Positions 1-8,434 of a stretch of 64,000 nt of DNA are shown piece by piece. Each line of letters starts with the position of its first letter. Positions within the stretch are counted from its first letter, which is position 1. The position numbers and the translations under genes are program-made. The DNA comes from Micrococcales bacterium (GTDB lineage: Bacteria; Actinomycetota; Actinomycetes; Actinomycetales; Cellulomonadaceae), in NCBI GenBank assembly GCA_009777345.1, contig WRMB01000008.1, forward strand, positions 1-64,000, given 5' to 3'. The notes under the pieces are model-generated. The model saw only the letters and a program-made list of their open reading frames with translations, ran no database searches and was not told where the DNA came from.

Positions 1-15
1 GGGCGGGCGGGGTGG

Positions 16-315
16 GTGGACCGTCCGGGCGGTGGGGGTGCGTCGGTGGGGGTGGTGACGGTGCGGGTGGTGACGGGGGCGACGGCTGCTGGTGACGCTG
101 TGGAGTCTGCGGCGTCGTTGGCGGTGCGGCTGGGGCTGCCGTCGTGGTCGCGGCGCACGGCGGACGGCCAGGAGTTGGTGTGGTTCTTCGGGTGGTGCGA
201 GGCCGCGTCGGGGACATGTCCGGTCAGCCTGGAGGTCGTGGGCAGCCGACCGGCACGCGGGTCGCTGGACCAGCGGGTTGGTGCTGACCGGGCCGGTCTG
301 AGAGCGGTGGCGTGA
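16..315 (+). CDS. Hypothetical AICE protein (possibly 5'-truncated by window edge)
   Basis: I do not recognise this small protein of about 99 residues. The frame is open to the left edge, so the GTG at 16 may not be the true start. It ends in a TGA that overlaps the start of the FtsK-like gene, so the two are probably translated together. It has no clear membrane segment or known motif. Composition is Val/Gly/Ala-rich in the first third, followed by a more typical globular stretch with Trp and Cys residues. In related elements small spread or transfer proteins lie before the traB-like gene; that role is only a guess from position. Confidence 0.5.
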   Translation: MDRPGGGGASVGVVTVRVVTGATAAGDAVESAASLAVRLGLPSWSRRTADGQELVWFFGWCEAASGTCPVSLEVVGSRPARGSLDQRVGADRAGLRAVA

Positions 316-2402
316 TGGCGCCTGACGGAGCGGTCATGAGCACCGCCGAGACCCAGCCACCGGCCCTGGCTCTGGACGGGCCTCAGGCCGACCAGGCCGA
401 GCGCCGCGACCGTGCTGGCTCCGACCAGGTCCCTGTGCCGGGTCCGAGGACGGTCCGTCGTCCGGTGGTGGTGGGCTGGGCGCGGTCGTGGTCGGCGCTG
501 GGGGTCACGGTGCGCTGGGCTGTGGGGTGGGGCTGGCACTGGGTGTCGTTCCACGCTGTGCGCCTGCCGTGGTACCTGGTGCGCCTGGTGGTGCGTTCTC
601 CGTTGGGCGCGGCCCGGCTGGTGCAGGTGGCGTGGCGGTGGACCACCGACCAGGCCAGCGCCGAGTCGCGGCGCGCGGTCCTGGCCCAGACGAGCAGTCC
701 TGACCAGTTCTTGCGTCTGGTGAAGGACCACCGGCAGGTCCGCGACACTCGGGCCGCGGTGGTAGGCCTGGTCGTGGCTGTCGTGGCGGCGGCGATGGTG
801 GCCGTGTTCTGGGCCGGGCCGGTCTGGGTCCGGGTCGGTGCGGTCGTGGTCCTGCTGGCAGCCCTGGGCCTGGCGGCGCCGCGCCGTTCGGAGGTGGTGG
901 GCTCGGCGGCGTTGAGCGCGCAGGTGCCGCCGCTGACCGCTGACCTGGTGCGTGACGCTCTGGGGTCGCTGGGGCTCGCCCAGATCGACAAGGCCCTGCG
1001 CGAGGACCCCAAGGCGCTGCGTTTTCTGCTGCTGGCGCGTGACGGTGCTGGTTTCCGGTGTGACGTGGACCTGCCGCCGGGTGCGACGGCCGAGCAGGTC
1101 GTGGACCGGCGTTCCCGGTTGGCGTCGGGTCTGCGCCGACCGTTGGGGTGCGTGTGGCCGCAGGGCGACCCAGAGGTTCACGAGGGTCGGCTGACTTTGT
1201 ACGTCGCGGACCGGTCCTTGTCGGAGGCCGCTCCGGCACCGTGGCCGCTGGCCAGGACCGGCCGGACCAACCTGTTCGAGCCGGTCCCGCTGGGTGTGGA
1301 CCCCCGCGGCAAGCCGGTCACCGTCACGCCGATGTTCGCCTCCGGGCTGATCGGGGCGGTCCCCAGGATGGGCAAGACGTTCTTGCTGCGGCAGCTGCTG
1401 CTGGCTGCGGCTCTGGACCCGCGGTGCGAGATCCACTGCCACAACCTCAAGGGCGGCGCTGACCTGGACCCGTTGGCCCCGGTGGCGCACTACCTGCGCT
1501 CCGGGGACGACCCTGAGGACCTGGCCGCGCTGATGGCCGACGCGCGGGCTCTGCAGACCGACATGCGCCGCCGGTACCGCACGATACGGGGGCTAGACCG
1601 GCAGGTGTGCCCAGAGTCCAAGGTCACCGACGTCCTGGCCTCGGACCGGCGTCTGCGACTGCACCCGGTGTTCGTCGGCCTGGACGAGACCCAGGTCCTG
1701 TTCGAGCACTCGACCTTCGGCGGCGAGGCCGTGGCGATCTTCACCGATCTGGTCAAGCGGGGACCTGCCGTCGGGATCATGGTGTGGTTGGCGACCCAGC
1801 GTCCCAACGCTGCGTCCGTCCCGCCCGGTATCAGCGCCAACGCGACCTTGCGGTTGTGCTTGAGGGTCATGGGGCATGTCGAGAACGACATGATTTTGGG
1901 GACCGGCGCGTACAAGGCCGGCACCCGGGCGACGATGTTCTCCCGTCGGGACCTGGGGGTGGCGATCCTAGTCGGGGAGGGCGCCGACCCCGTCATCGTG
2001 CGCAGCGCCTACGTCGACGGGCCCACGGCCGAGACGATCGCCGCCCGCGCCGCAGCCGCCCGCAAGGCTGCAGGCCGTCTGTCCGGCATGGCTGCCGGAC
2101 AGATCCCCGCGGACACCGACACCGGCTCGGTGCTGGACCACCTGCTGGCCTGCTGGCCCGACGACCAGCCCAAGCTCTGGTGCGACGAGCTGGCAGCCCG
2201 CCTGGGCGCCCACCTGCCCGCCCTGTACACCGGCTGGACCGGTGAGCAGGTCTCCGCCGCCGCCAAGCCCCACGGGATCGTGACGGTACAGGTCAAGCGC
2301 ACCGTCAACGGTCGGGCCGTCAACAAGCGCGGCCTGGCCCGCGCCAGCATCACCGCCGCCCTGGGCCAGGCCGACGACGACCCGCCCCCGGAGGTGCCCT
2401 GA
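315..2402 (+). CDS. FtsK/SpoIIIE-family DNA translocase (TraB/TraSA-like conjugation protein)
   Basis: This is an ATP-driven double-stranded DNA pump, probably the single protein that carries out conjugal transfer of the AICE between mycelia or cells. Two adjacent hydrophobic segments lie at about residues 150-195. A Walker A motif (GAVPRMGKT) follows near residue 350 and a Walker B-like FVGLDE near residue 455, with the typical ATQRPNA sensor stretch after it. The C-terminal 100 residues are variable, as in TraB proteins, where this part recognises clt repeats. A GTG at 312, the ATG at 315 and an ATG at 336 are all possible starts; 315 overlaps the upstream TGA by one base. Chromosomal FtsK is longer and has a different N-terminus. 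The family is sure, the transfer role is inferred from context. Confidence 0.88.
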   Translation: MAPDGAVMSTAETQPPALALDGPQADQAERRDRAGSDQVPVPGPRTVRRPVVVGWARSWSALGVTVRWAVGWGWHWVSFHAVRLPWYLVRLVVRSPLGAARLVQVAWRWTTDQASAESRRAVLAQTSSPDQFLRLVKDHRQVRDTRAAVVGLVVAVVAAAMVAVFWAGPVWVRVGAVVVLLAALGLAAPRRSEVVGSAALSAQVPPLTADLVRDALGSLGLAQIDKALREDPKALRFLLLARDGAGFRCDVDLPPGATAEQVVDRRSRLASGLRRPLGCVWPQGDPEVHEGRLTLYVADRSLSEAAPAPWPLARTGRTNLFEPVPLGVDPRGKPVTVTPMFASGLIGAVPRMGKTFLLRQLLLAAALDPRCEIHCHNLKGGADLDPLAPVAHYLRSGDDPEDLAALMADARALQTDMRRRYRTIRGLDRQVCPESKVTDVLASDRRLRLHPVFVGLDETQVLFEHSTFGGEAVAIFTDLVKRGPAVGIMVWLATQRPNAASVPPGISANATLRLCLRVMGHVENDMILGTGAYKAGTRATMFSRRDLGVAILVGEGADPVIVRSAYVDGPTAETIAARAAAARKAAGRLSGMAAGQIPADTDTGSVLDHLLACWPDDQPKLWCDELAARLGAHLPALYTGWTGEQVSAAAKPHGIVTVQVKRTVNGRAVNKRGLARASITAALGQADDDPPPEVP

Positions 2403-3376
2403 TGCCCCAGCGCCCACAGCCCGACCCCGAAGGAGCCACCGTGCAGTCCCCACACTGGTCCGGCCCGCGGCCAGATCCCCAGGCGCGTGCCCGCCGGGCA
2501 GTGCTCGCCGCCACCGCCGCGGTCGCGGTGATCTCCACCGGCTCGGCCTATGGCGCGATGGTGCAGTTCGCCCAGCACGCCGTCGGCATGTCTCTGGGTA
2601 TGGCCGTCACCACCGCCGGGGTGCTGGAGCTGGCCCTGGTCACCGCCGCGCTGCTGGCACGCGAGGCCGCCCAGCAACGACGCCCTACCGGCGTGCTGCT
2701 GACGCTGACATGGTTGTTCTCCTCGCTGTCGGGTCTGTTCGCGGCCTGGCACGAGCTGTACCAGCAGCACCCCGTGGCGGCGGCCGGGTTCCGCGCCGTG
2801 GTCCCCCTGCTCGCGGCCCTGCTGTGGCACCTGGCGCTGCTGGGTGACCGCCACCTGGCGACCGGGCAGACCTGGCACCAGGCCGTGACCACGGCCAGGG
2901 TGCACCGCTGGGCGATGGCCACCGAGCAGGCTGACCGGGCCCGGGCGGCCGACGACGGCACCCCTGCCGCCCGCCGTCGCACCGCCTGGGCAGAACGGGC
3001 GGCGCGACGGGCCCGCTCGGTCGTGCTGCGTACCGTCCCGCCCGACCAGGTCCGCGGTGTCATGACGACCTGGCTCGACGCCCTGGCGGCGGTGTCCCAC
3101 GCCACTGGCCAGGTGGCAGACCTGGCACACCACACCACCAGGCGCGGCACGGCGGCAGACCCGGTCCCTGCCAGCCCTACCGCCTCACGGCCCGGTACCG
3201 AGGACCGGTCCGAACGGCTCGCCGCCACCGTCCGACCTGCCGGTGACCGTGCCGAGCGGGCCAGGGCCCTGCGCGCCGGTGGTGCCACGGTGCCGCAGAT
3301 CGCCGCCGAGCTCGACGCCCACCCCCGTACCGTCCACCGGTGGCTGGCAGTCCGCCAGGAAGAGCGGGCCGCGTGA
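2402..3376 (+). CDS. DUF2637-like four-helix membrane protein with C-terminal helix-turn-helix
   Basis: This 324-residue protein starts with a cytoplasmic stretch of about 25 residues, then has about four hydrophobic helices between residues 25 and 160. A long Arg/Ala-rich region follows. At the C-terminus (about residues 285-320) there is a helix-turn-helix of the type ALRAGGATVPQIAAEL followed by RTVHRWL, as in Hin/resolvase-type HTH domains. DUF2637 proteins with this architecture are regular companions of traB genes in AICEs and actinomycete plasmids and are thought to be Spd-type spread proteins. The ATG overlaps the TGA of the FtsK-like gene by one base, so both belong to one transcript. 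The DNA target of the HTH is unknown. Confidence 0.7.
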   Translation: MPQRPQPDPEGATVQSPHWSGPRPDPQARARRAVLAATAAVAVISTGSAYGAMVQFAQHAVGMSLGMAVTTAGVLELALVTAALLAREAAQQRRPTGVLLTLTWLFSSLSGLFAAWHELYQQHPVAAAGFRAVVPLLAALLWHLALLGDRHLATGQTWHQAVTTARVHRWAMATEQADRARAADDGTPAARRRTAWAERAARRARSVVLRTVPPDQVRGVMTTWLDALAAVSHATGQVADLAHHTTRRGTAADPVPASPTASRPGTEDRSERLAATVRPAGDRAERARALRAGGATVPQIAAELDAHPRTVHRWLAVRQEERAA

Positions 3377-3681
3377 TGACCAGCGTGATCTTCGACCGTG
3401 CGGCCGGTCTGTGGCGAGCGTGCCGGGACGAGTGGTACCTGCTGGTCGAGTCGCAGATCGACGCCGCAGAGCGCGAGTGCCGCGGCCGTCTGGTCTCCCG
3501 CGCCGGGCAGGCCGACGGGCTCACGGCCTGGGACCTGTTCACCGGGCCGCGGCACCGGGCAGACCGGTACGCCACCGACGAGCTGCGCGAGTGGTGGGCC
3601 ACCCGGCACGGGCGTCGGCTCACCTTCGCCGAGTTCGAGCGGGCCTGGTTGATCCCGGACGAAGGCGGGGCCGCAGCGTGA
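3376..3681 (+). CDS. Hypothetical AICE protein, 101 residues
   Basis: The ATG at 3376 overlaps the TGA of the upstream gene by one base, which decides the start over an ATG 36 bases earlier. The product is about 101 residues, hydrophilic and rich in Trp, Arg and Glu, without membrane segments. The C-terminal half contains a pattern (ELREWWATRHGRRLTFAEF) that looks like a small alpha-helical domain. I do not recognise a family. It is the last gene of the transfer block before the repeat-containing spacer at 3.7 kb. Confidence 0.6.
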   Translation: MTSVIFDRAAGLWRACRDEWYLLVESQIDAAERECRGRLVSRAGQADGLTAWDLFTGPRHRADRYATDELREWWATRHGRRLTFAEFERAWLIPDEGGAAA

Positions 3682-3716
3682 CCGTCTCCAGCCTGGGCGA
3701 CCCGGGCTCGTGCCCT

Positions 3717-3857
3717 CACCTGCTACCGGTAGCAGGTGCGCTACCGCCCGATCCGTGCCGTGACCGGCGAGGTAGCAGGGCAGCGGGGTGCGGCCGGGCG
3801 TCGCGACGCACGCTCGGGCTCCCACCGTCGAGGTGCCCTCGGACCGCTGCTGCTACC
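3717..3857. repeat. CTGCTACC/GGTAGCAG repeat cluster with a 22-bp perfect palindrome
   Basis: The 229-base spacer between the transfer genes and the primase gene holds four copies of the octamer CTGCTACC: plus orientation at 3720 and 3850, minus orientation at 3728 and 3771. The first two meet head to head in a perfect 22-bp palindrome at 3717-3738 with the core TGCTACCGGTAGCA. A further partial copy (GCTACC) lies at 3740. The rest of the spacer has no gene. Spaced octamers in both orientations before a replication gene suggest operator sites for an element-borne regulator, or replication-initiator binding sites. The sequence alone does not tell which. Confidence 0.7.
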
Positions 3858-3910
3858 GCCTGGCCCAGACCTGGATACCTACAACAACCCCACTGCGAGA
3901 GGAACGAACC

Positions 3911-4816
3911 GTGACCCAGAACCCGCTGCTCGACGCCGCCCTGTGGTACGCCCGCCGGGGATGGCACGTCTTCCCCCTGCGCCCGGGGACCAAGCTACCC
4001 GCTACACCCGCCCACCGGGCCGACCGGTGCGACCGGGCCGACCCCCGGTGCCGCCGCGGGCACACCGGCTGGGAACAGCGCGCCACCTGCGACCCGGACC
4101 GGATCACCCGCGCCTGGGCGGCCCGGGACTGGGGCATCGGGATCGCCTGTGGACCGTCCGGCCTGCTGGTCGTCGACACCGACACCGCGACCGACGGGCC
4201 CGACGGCGAGACAGCCCTGCAGGCCCTGGCCGCGCCACACGGCGGGATGCCCGGCACCTGGACGGTACGCACCCCCTCCGGCGGGTGGCACCGGTACTAC
4301 ACCCGCCCTGACCGCCCGACCCTGGGCTGCACCACGGCACGGGTCGGCGCCCACATCGACACCCGGGGCAGCGGCGGGTACGTGGTCGCACCCCCGACCC
4401 GCACCCCGGTCGGCGTCTACGTCGCCGTCACCGCAGGCCGGACCGTCGCCCTGCCAGCGTGGCTGGCCGCGGTGCTGGCCGGACCCCGACGACCCGACCC
4501 CGACCAGCACGGCACAGCCTCGGCAGGGCTGACCAACGCCTACGTGCGAGCCGCCGTCAGCGGCGAGACCCGCAAGGTTCACCAGGCGCCCGTCGGCGTG
4601 CGCAACCAGACCCTGTTCCACGCCGCCGTAGCCCTCGGCCAGATCGTCGCCGCCGGAGCCCTGCACCCCGACACCGCCACGGCCCACCTGCTGGACGCCT
4701 GCACCGGCCACGTCGCCGCAGGGGCGTTCACCGAGTCCCAGGCTGCGGCCACCATCCGCTCCGGCCTGCGCGCCGGAGCCACCACACCCCGCACCCTGCC
4801 CACCGCGGCAGCCTGA
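3911..4816 (+). CDS. Bifunctional DNA primase/polymerase (prim-pol domain)
   Basis: This 301-residue protein should prime and start replication of the excised element. The N-terminal 190 residues are a prim-pol domain: the opening ALWYARRGWHVFPL, the GWEQRAT region, the acidic metal-binding VVDTDT near residue 88, and the SGGWHRYY and GGYVVAPPT stretches typical of the family. The last 90 residues resemble the primase-associated helical region found after prim-pol domains. GTG at 3911 follows GAGAGGAACGAACC. The longer open frame upstream runs through the repeat cluster and lacks family similarity. Prim-pol followed by a DUF3631 gene is a known AICE replication pairing. Confidence 0.85.
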   Translation: MTQNPLLDAALWYARRGWHVFPLRPGTKLPATPAHRADRCDRADPRCRRGHTGWEQRATCDPDRITRAWAARDWGIGIACGPSGLLVVDTDTATDGPDGETALQALAAPHGGMPGTWTVRTPSGGWHRYYTRPDRPTLGCTTARVGAHIDTRGSGGYVVAPPTRTPVGVYVAVTAGRTVALPAWLAAVLAGPRRPDPDQHGTASAGLTNAYVRAAVSGETRKVHQAPVGVRNQTLFHAAVALGQIVAAGALHPDTATAHLLDACTGHVAAGAFTESQAAATIRSGLRAGATTPRTLPTAAA

Positions 4817-4830
4817 CCAAGGAGACCACG

Positions 4831-4977
4831 ATGACAAGCGCCACCGAACCGTACTGGGTCCAGTGCCCGGCGCTGGGCGGGGCGATCACCCTGGCCTGGG
4901 CCGACGGGGCCTGCTCCATGTGCGGCGGCCCCGACCACCCAGCCCTGGACCCGACCGACGAAGGAACAGACCTGTGA
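4831..4977 (+). CDS. Small AICE protein with a CxxC motif, 48 residues
   Basis: The ATG at 4831 has an AAGGAG ribosome binding site 7 bases upstream and lies 14 bases after the primase stop. The 48-residue product contains a Cys near residue 10 and a CSMCGG motif near residue 30, which could bind zinc. No family is recognised. Its stop overlaps the GTG start of the next gene (GTGA), so it is part of the replication operon. Reality is supported by the strong ribosome binding site and tight packing. Confidence 0.6.
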   Translation: MTSATEPYWVQCPALGGAITLAWADGACSMCGGPDHPALDPTDEGTDL

Positions 4978-5447
4978 CCACCACGCTCAGCACCCCGACC
5001 GACCCCCACGACGCCGCCCGGTGGCTGCTGGCCCGGCACCCCTGGCCCGCGGCCCTGGTCGCGCGCGTCGTCGGGGACACCCCCGGGTGGGTCGACGACC
5101 TGTCCTGCGCCTGGCAGGACCTGGGCAGGTGGAGACAAGCCTGGGACGCCTACGCAGCCACGCACCCCGCACCACCCTGGGGCGCCGACGAGGGCGCGTG
5201 GGACGCCTGGGAAGCCGCCGGGCCCCAGCCCACCCTCGACGCCCAGGCCATCGCCGTCATGTCCACCGGAGAGCAAGCGGTCATAAGACTGCTGGCGACC
5301 CTCACCACCAGCCTGACCAACCTGCCCACCGCAGACACCCGCAGCGTGGCCCTGACCGTCGACTGGGCCCGCCTGGTCCTGGCCCGCTGCGCCTGGGACC
5401 CCCACGGGCGAGCCGCCCACCACGCCATCAGCCAGGAGACACCATGA
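4974..5447 (+). CDS. Hypothetical AICE protein, 157 residues
   Basis: GTG at 4974 overlaps the preceding stop by four bases and follows AAGGAACAG. The stop overlaps the ATG of the DUF3631 gene, also by four bases. The protein is hydrophilic to amphipathic, Trp- and Ala-rich, without signal peptide or membrane segment, and matches no family I know. Because it is translationally coupled on both sides between the primase and the ATPase, an accessory role in replication or in loading is the simplest inference. Confidence 0.6.
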   Translation: MTTTLSTPTDPHDAARWLLARHPWPAALVARVVGDTPGWVDDLSCAWQDLGRWRQAWDAYAATHPAPPWGADEGAWDAWEAAGPQPTLDAQAIAVMSTGEQAVIRLLATLTTSLTNLPTADTRSVALTVDWARLVLARCAWDPHGRAAHHAISQETP

Positions 5448-6628
5448 CCACCACCCACACCCCCCCGACGGTCCAGCACGTCACCCCCGACGACGGTGCG
5501 CAGCTGCTGGACCAGGTCCGGGCAGCCGTGCGCCGCTACGTGATCCTGCCCGACGAGCACGCGGAGGTCGGCGTCACCCTGTGGGTCGCGGCAACCCACG
5601 CCGTACCCGCCTGGGCCCACGCCGCCAGGCTCGTGATCAGGGCTCCAGAGAAACGGTGCGGGAAGTCCCGGCTGCTGGACCTGGTCGAGGCCATGTGCCA
5701 CCAGCCGCTCATCACCGTGAACATCAGCTCGTCGGCGCTGTACCGGTCGGTCGGCATGACCGCATCCGACCCGCCCACCCTGCTCATCGACGAGGCCGAC
5801 GCCATCTTCGGCCCCAAGGCCGCCGAGTCCGCCGAAGACCTGCGCGGCCTGCTCAACGCCGGGCACGGCCGCAACCGGCCCGCCATGCGCTACGACGCCG
5901 GAACCCGCCGGGTCGAGAAGATCGACACCTTCGCCATGGCCGCCCTGGCCGGGATCGGGCAGATGCCTGACACCATCGAGGACCGCGCCGTGGTCGTGCG
6001 CATGAGACGCCGCGCCCCCGGCGAGAGGGTCGCCCCCTACCGGGTACGCCGCGACGGCCCACCCCTGGACAGGCTTCGCGCCCGCCTGCACACCTGGGTC
6101 CGCGACAGCCTGACCCACCTCGGTGCGGCCGTACCCGTCATGCCCGTCGAGGACCGTGCCGCCGACACCTGGGAACCCCTGGTCGCCGTCGCGGACCTTG
6201 CCAGCGGGCACTGGCCCGACCTGGCCCGCCAGGCCGCCGTCGCCCTGACCGCCAGCCGCGACGCCGGAGCCCAGCAGTCGACCCAGACCCGCCTGCTGAC
6301 CGACTGCCGCACCGTCTGGGGCGCCGTCGACGCCCTGCCCACCGCCGACCTGCTCGACCGGCTCAAGGCAGACCCCGAAGCCCCATGGGCCACCTGGGCC
6401 GGGACCGGACTCACACCCCACAAGCTCGGCGCCATGCTCCGAGAGTTCGACATCACCAGCCGCACCCTGCGGTTCTCGACCGGCCAGGCCAAGGGCTACG
6501 CCCGCGCAGACTTCACCGACGCCTGGGCCCGGTACTGCCCACCTGGGACCGACCTGACCCCGGCGCCCCCGCAGGGGCTGTGGCCGGAAGAGGTGTCAGA
6601 AAAACCTACCCACCGACCGCGCGCCTAG
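5444..6628 (+). CDS. DUF3631 replication ATPase/helicase-like protein
   Basis: This 394-residue protein carries a P-loop ATPase domain. The Walker A-like APEKRCGKSR lies at about residues 67-76, where the motif has E-K-R-C before GKS. The Walker B LLIDEADAIF lies at about 112-121, and an arginine-rich segment at about 185-195 could supply the arginine finger. The C-terminal part (from about residue 275) resembles the DUF3631 domain, including the region LGAMLREFDI. Proteins of this family accompany prim-pol proteins in AICEs and are thought to act as the replicative helicase or its loader. The start at 5444 is set by ATGA overlap with the preceding gene. The iteron array begins four bases after its stop codon. 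Confidence 0.8.
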   Translation: MTTTHTPPTVQHVTPDDGAQLLDQVRAAVRRYVILPDEHAEVGVTLWVAATHAVPAWAHAARLVIRAPEKRCGKSRLLDLVEAMCHQPLITVNISSSALYRSVGMTASDPPTLLIDEADAIFGPKAAESAEDLRGLLNAGHGRNRPAMRYDAGTRRVEKIDTFAMAALAGIGQMPDTIEDRAVVVRMRRRAPGERVAPYRVRRDGPPLDRLRARLHTWVRDSLTHLGAAVPVMPVEDRAADTWEPLVAVADLASGHWPDLARQAAVALTASRDAGAQQSTQTRLLTDCRTVWGAVDALPTADLLDRLKADPEAPWATWAGTGLTPHKLGAMLREFDITSRTLRFSTGQAKGYARADFTDAWARYCPPGTDLTPAPPQGLWPEEVSEKPTHRPRA

Positions 6629-6631
6629 AGG

Positions 6632-6785
6632 CGTACCAACCGTCCCATCCGTACCACGACAGCGAAAAGCCAGGCCACACCCCATGAACCCAGCAGAGAA
6701 GAACGGGGCGAGGAAGCGTACCAATCCGTACCAGTCCGTACCACCGTAGTTACTGGTACGGACTGGTACGGATTGGTACGCTTCC
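6632..6785. repeat. Iteron array with 32-bp-arm perfect palindrome, putative AICE origin or control region
   Basis: Nine copies of CGTACCA or its complement occur in 150 bases. Plus-orientation copies start at 6632, 6641 (one mismatch), 6650, 6717, 6727 and 6737; reverse copies (TGGTACG) start at 6754, 6764 and 6774. The last six are spaced exactly 10 bases apart in each half and form a perfect inverted repeat with arms 6712-6743 and 6754-6785 around a 10-base loop (CCGTAGTTAC). One-turn spacing places all copies of a half on the same face of the helix, as in replication iterons or multi-site operators. It lies between the replication ATPase gene and xis. There is no T-run after the hairpin, so a terminator is unlikely. 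Confidence 0.85.
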
Positions 6786-6943
6786 CGACCACGTGTCCGC
6801 ACCACCGAGAAACGCCGTTCTACCAGCACCATCGCCGCCGCCGGGACGCTTGGGACGCTTGGTGCGGATACACCCACACAGCGCACCGACCAATCGACCT
6901 GCGATGCCCGCCTGTCAGAAAAACATCCGAAGGAGAACCTGCC

Positions 6944-7150
6944 ATGAGCAACCATGCCGACCGCGAGTCCGCGCCCGTCCCGCCCGTGCTGTACCGGGTC
7001 GAGGAAGCCGCCGACGCCCTACGCCTCTCCCGCACCGGCATCTACGAGCTGATCCGCTCGGGGCGGCTACGCACCGTCAAGGTCGGATCCCGCCGCCTCG
7101 TCCCGGTCGAAGCGCTCGGCGAGTACGTCAACGCCCTGGACGCCGCATGA
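6944..7150 (+). CDS. xis: Excisionase, MerR/BldC-type helix-turn-helix
   Basis: The 68-residue product has the excisionase-type winged helix-turn-helix, including YRVEEAADALRLSRTGIYEL followed by the wing KVGSRRLVP. Such proteins bend DNA at att sites and turn the integrase toward excision. ATG at 6944 follows AGGAG by 9 bases. The stop overlaps the integrase ATG by four bases, which is the standard xis-int coupling of AICEs. The palindromic iterons lie 160 bases upstream and may be its target or the replication origin. Confidence 0.88.
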   Translation: MSNHADRESAPVPPVLYRVEEAADALRLSRTGIYELIRSGRLRTVKVGSRRLVPVEALGEYVNALDAA

Positions 7151-8316
7151 CCGGGGAGTTGGCCGACGCCACACGGCCCCGACGTGCCCGTGGCGAGGGC
7201 GGGGTGTACTGGGACACGCGCCGCGACCGGTGGATCGCTGAGAAGACCGTCGGCTACGACGGCCGGGGCAAGCCGATCCGCAAGCGCGGATCGGGCAAGA
7301 GTCCGACAGCCGCGCTGAAAGCCCTGAGCGAGCGTGTCCGCCAGTACGAGGCGGGCCTGTCCCCCGGCGCCGACCGGTACACCGTCAGCGAGGCTGTCGA
7401 GGACTGGCTGGCCCACGGCCAGACCGGGACGGCGCCGAAGACGCTGGAGGAGAACCAGTACCTGTACCGCCTGCACATAGCGCCCCACCTGGGCGGGCGA
7501 CGGCTGAAGGACCTGCGTGCGACCGAGGTGGACCGGTGGCTGGCGTCGCTGACCGGCAACCTGTCGACCATCCGGCTCAAGCACCTGCACTCGGCCCTGA
7601 ACCGCTCGGTGAACCGAGCGATGGCCCGGGGCCTGGTCGAGCGCAACGTCGTCGCCCTGTGCCGACCGCCGAAAGGCCGACCGGGCCGACCGTCCAAGTC
7701 GCTGACGGTCGAGCAGTCGGCCGCGATCCTGGAGCACAACCGCGGTCACTGGATGCACCCGTACGTCGTGGTGTCCCTCACCGTGGGTATGCGCACCGAC
7801 GAGGTGCGAGGGCTGACCTGGGACCACGTGCAGGTTCACCGCAACACCGACGGGACCACCGGGCTGCACATCGAGGTCTGGCGGGCAGCGCGGCACGGTG
7901 GAGACACCAAGACCCGTACGTCTCGGCGGACCCTGGCGGTGCCGGACGTTGCGGCACGGGCCCTGCTGGACCAGCGGGGGTGGCAGGCTCGCAGGCGGGC
8001 CGTAGCGAGCGGGGGGTGGGCCGACACCGGGCTGGTGTTCACCACCGGCCGGGGCACGCCGCTGAGGGCCGACAACGTCCGGCGAGACTTCCGCAAGGTG
8101 ATCGCTGGCGTCCCCGGCCTGGACCCGAGGGAATGGACCCCGCGCGAACTGCGCCACTCGTTCGTCTCGGTGATGTCGGCCGCCGAGGTGCCCTTGGAGG
8201 AGATCTCCCGACTCGTCGGGCACGCGAGCACGGTCGTCACCGAGCTGGTCTATCGTCACGAGCTACGCCCTGTGCTCCAGTCGGGTGCTCAGGCCATCGA
8301 CAAGGTGTTCTCATGA
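7147..8316 (+). CDS. int: Tyrosine recombinase (site-specific integrase)
   Basis: This 389-residue integrase has an N-terminal arm-binding region, a SAM-like core-binding domain (about residues 75-165) and the catalytic domain. Recognisable active-site residues are Arg216 (GMRTDEV), Arg336 (in PRELRHSF), His359 (LVGHAS) and the nucleophile Tyr369 (ELVYRHEL). Box II begins with Arg rather than His, as in many pSAM2-type integrases. The gene lies immediately before a tRNA-Met gene whose 3' end faces it, so the tRNA is the likely attachment site. The start is fixed by ATGA overlap with xis. Confidence 0.93.
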   Translation: MTGELADATRPRRARGEGGVYWDTRRDRWIAEKTVGYDGRGKPIRKRGSGKSPTAALKALSERVRQYEAGLSPGADRYTVSEAVEDWLAHGQTGTAPKTLEENQYLYRLHIAPHLGGRRLKDLRATEVDRWLASLTGNLSTIRLKHLHSALNRSVNRAMARGLVERNVVALCRPPKGRPGRPSKSLTVEQSAAILEHNRGHWMHPYVVVSLTVGMRTDEVRGLTWDHVQVHRNTDGTTGLHIEVWRAARHGGDTKTRTSRRTLAVPDVAARALLDQRGWQARRRAVASGGWADTGLVFTTGRGTPLRADNVRRDFRKVIAGVPGLDPREWTPRELRHSFVSVMSAAEVPLEEISRLVGHASTVVTELVYRHELRPVLQSGAQAIDKVFS

Positions 8317-8390
8317 CCTCAGGACCCCGCTCGCGGATCGCTACGACCCCCAGAACGACCCCCGAGGCTGCTCTCGTCGCCCCTTCAAGG

Positions 8391-8426
8391 CCAGCAGGCC
8401 AGCACCCTGGGGCACTGACCTGCTGG
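8391..8426. repeat. Inverted repeat between int and tRNA-Met
   Basis: CCAGCAGG at 8391-8398 and CCTGCTGG at 8419-8426 form an 8-bp stem around 20 bases. On the minus strand it follows the tRNA-Met 3' end by 8 bases, so it could terminate the tRNA transcript. It could equally be an integrase arm-type site. The rest of the 118-base spacer after int has nothing else I can identify. Confidence 0.4.
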
Positions 8427-8434
8427 TTTACCCG

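Noticed and set aside
6712..6785. Large hairpin as a rho-independent terminator of the AICE replication operon
   Set aside because: No T-run follows, and the inner 10-base-spaced heptamers are better explained as protein-binding iterons.
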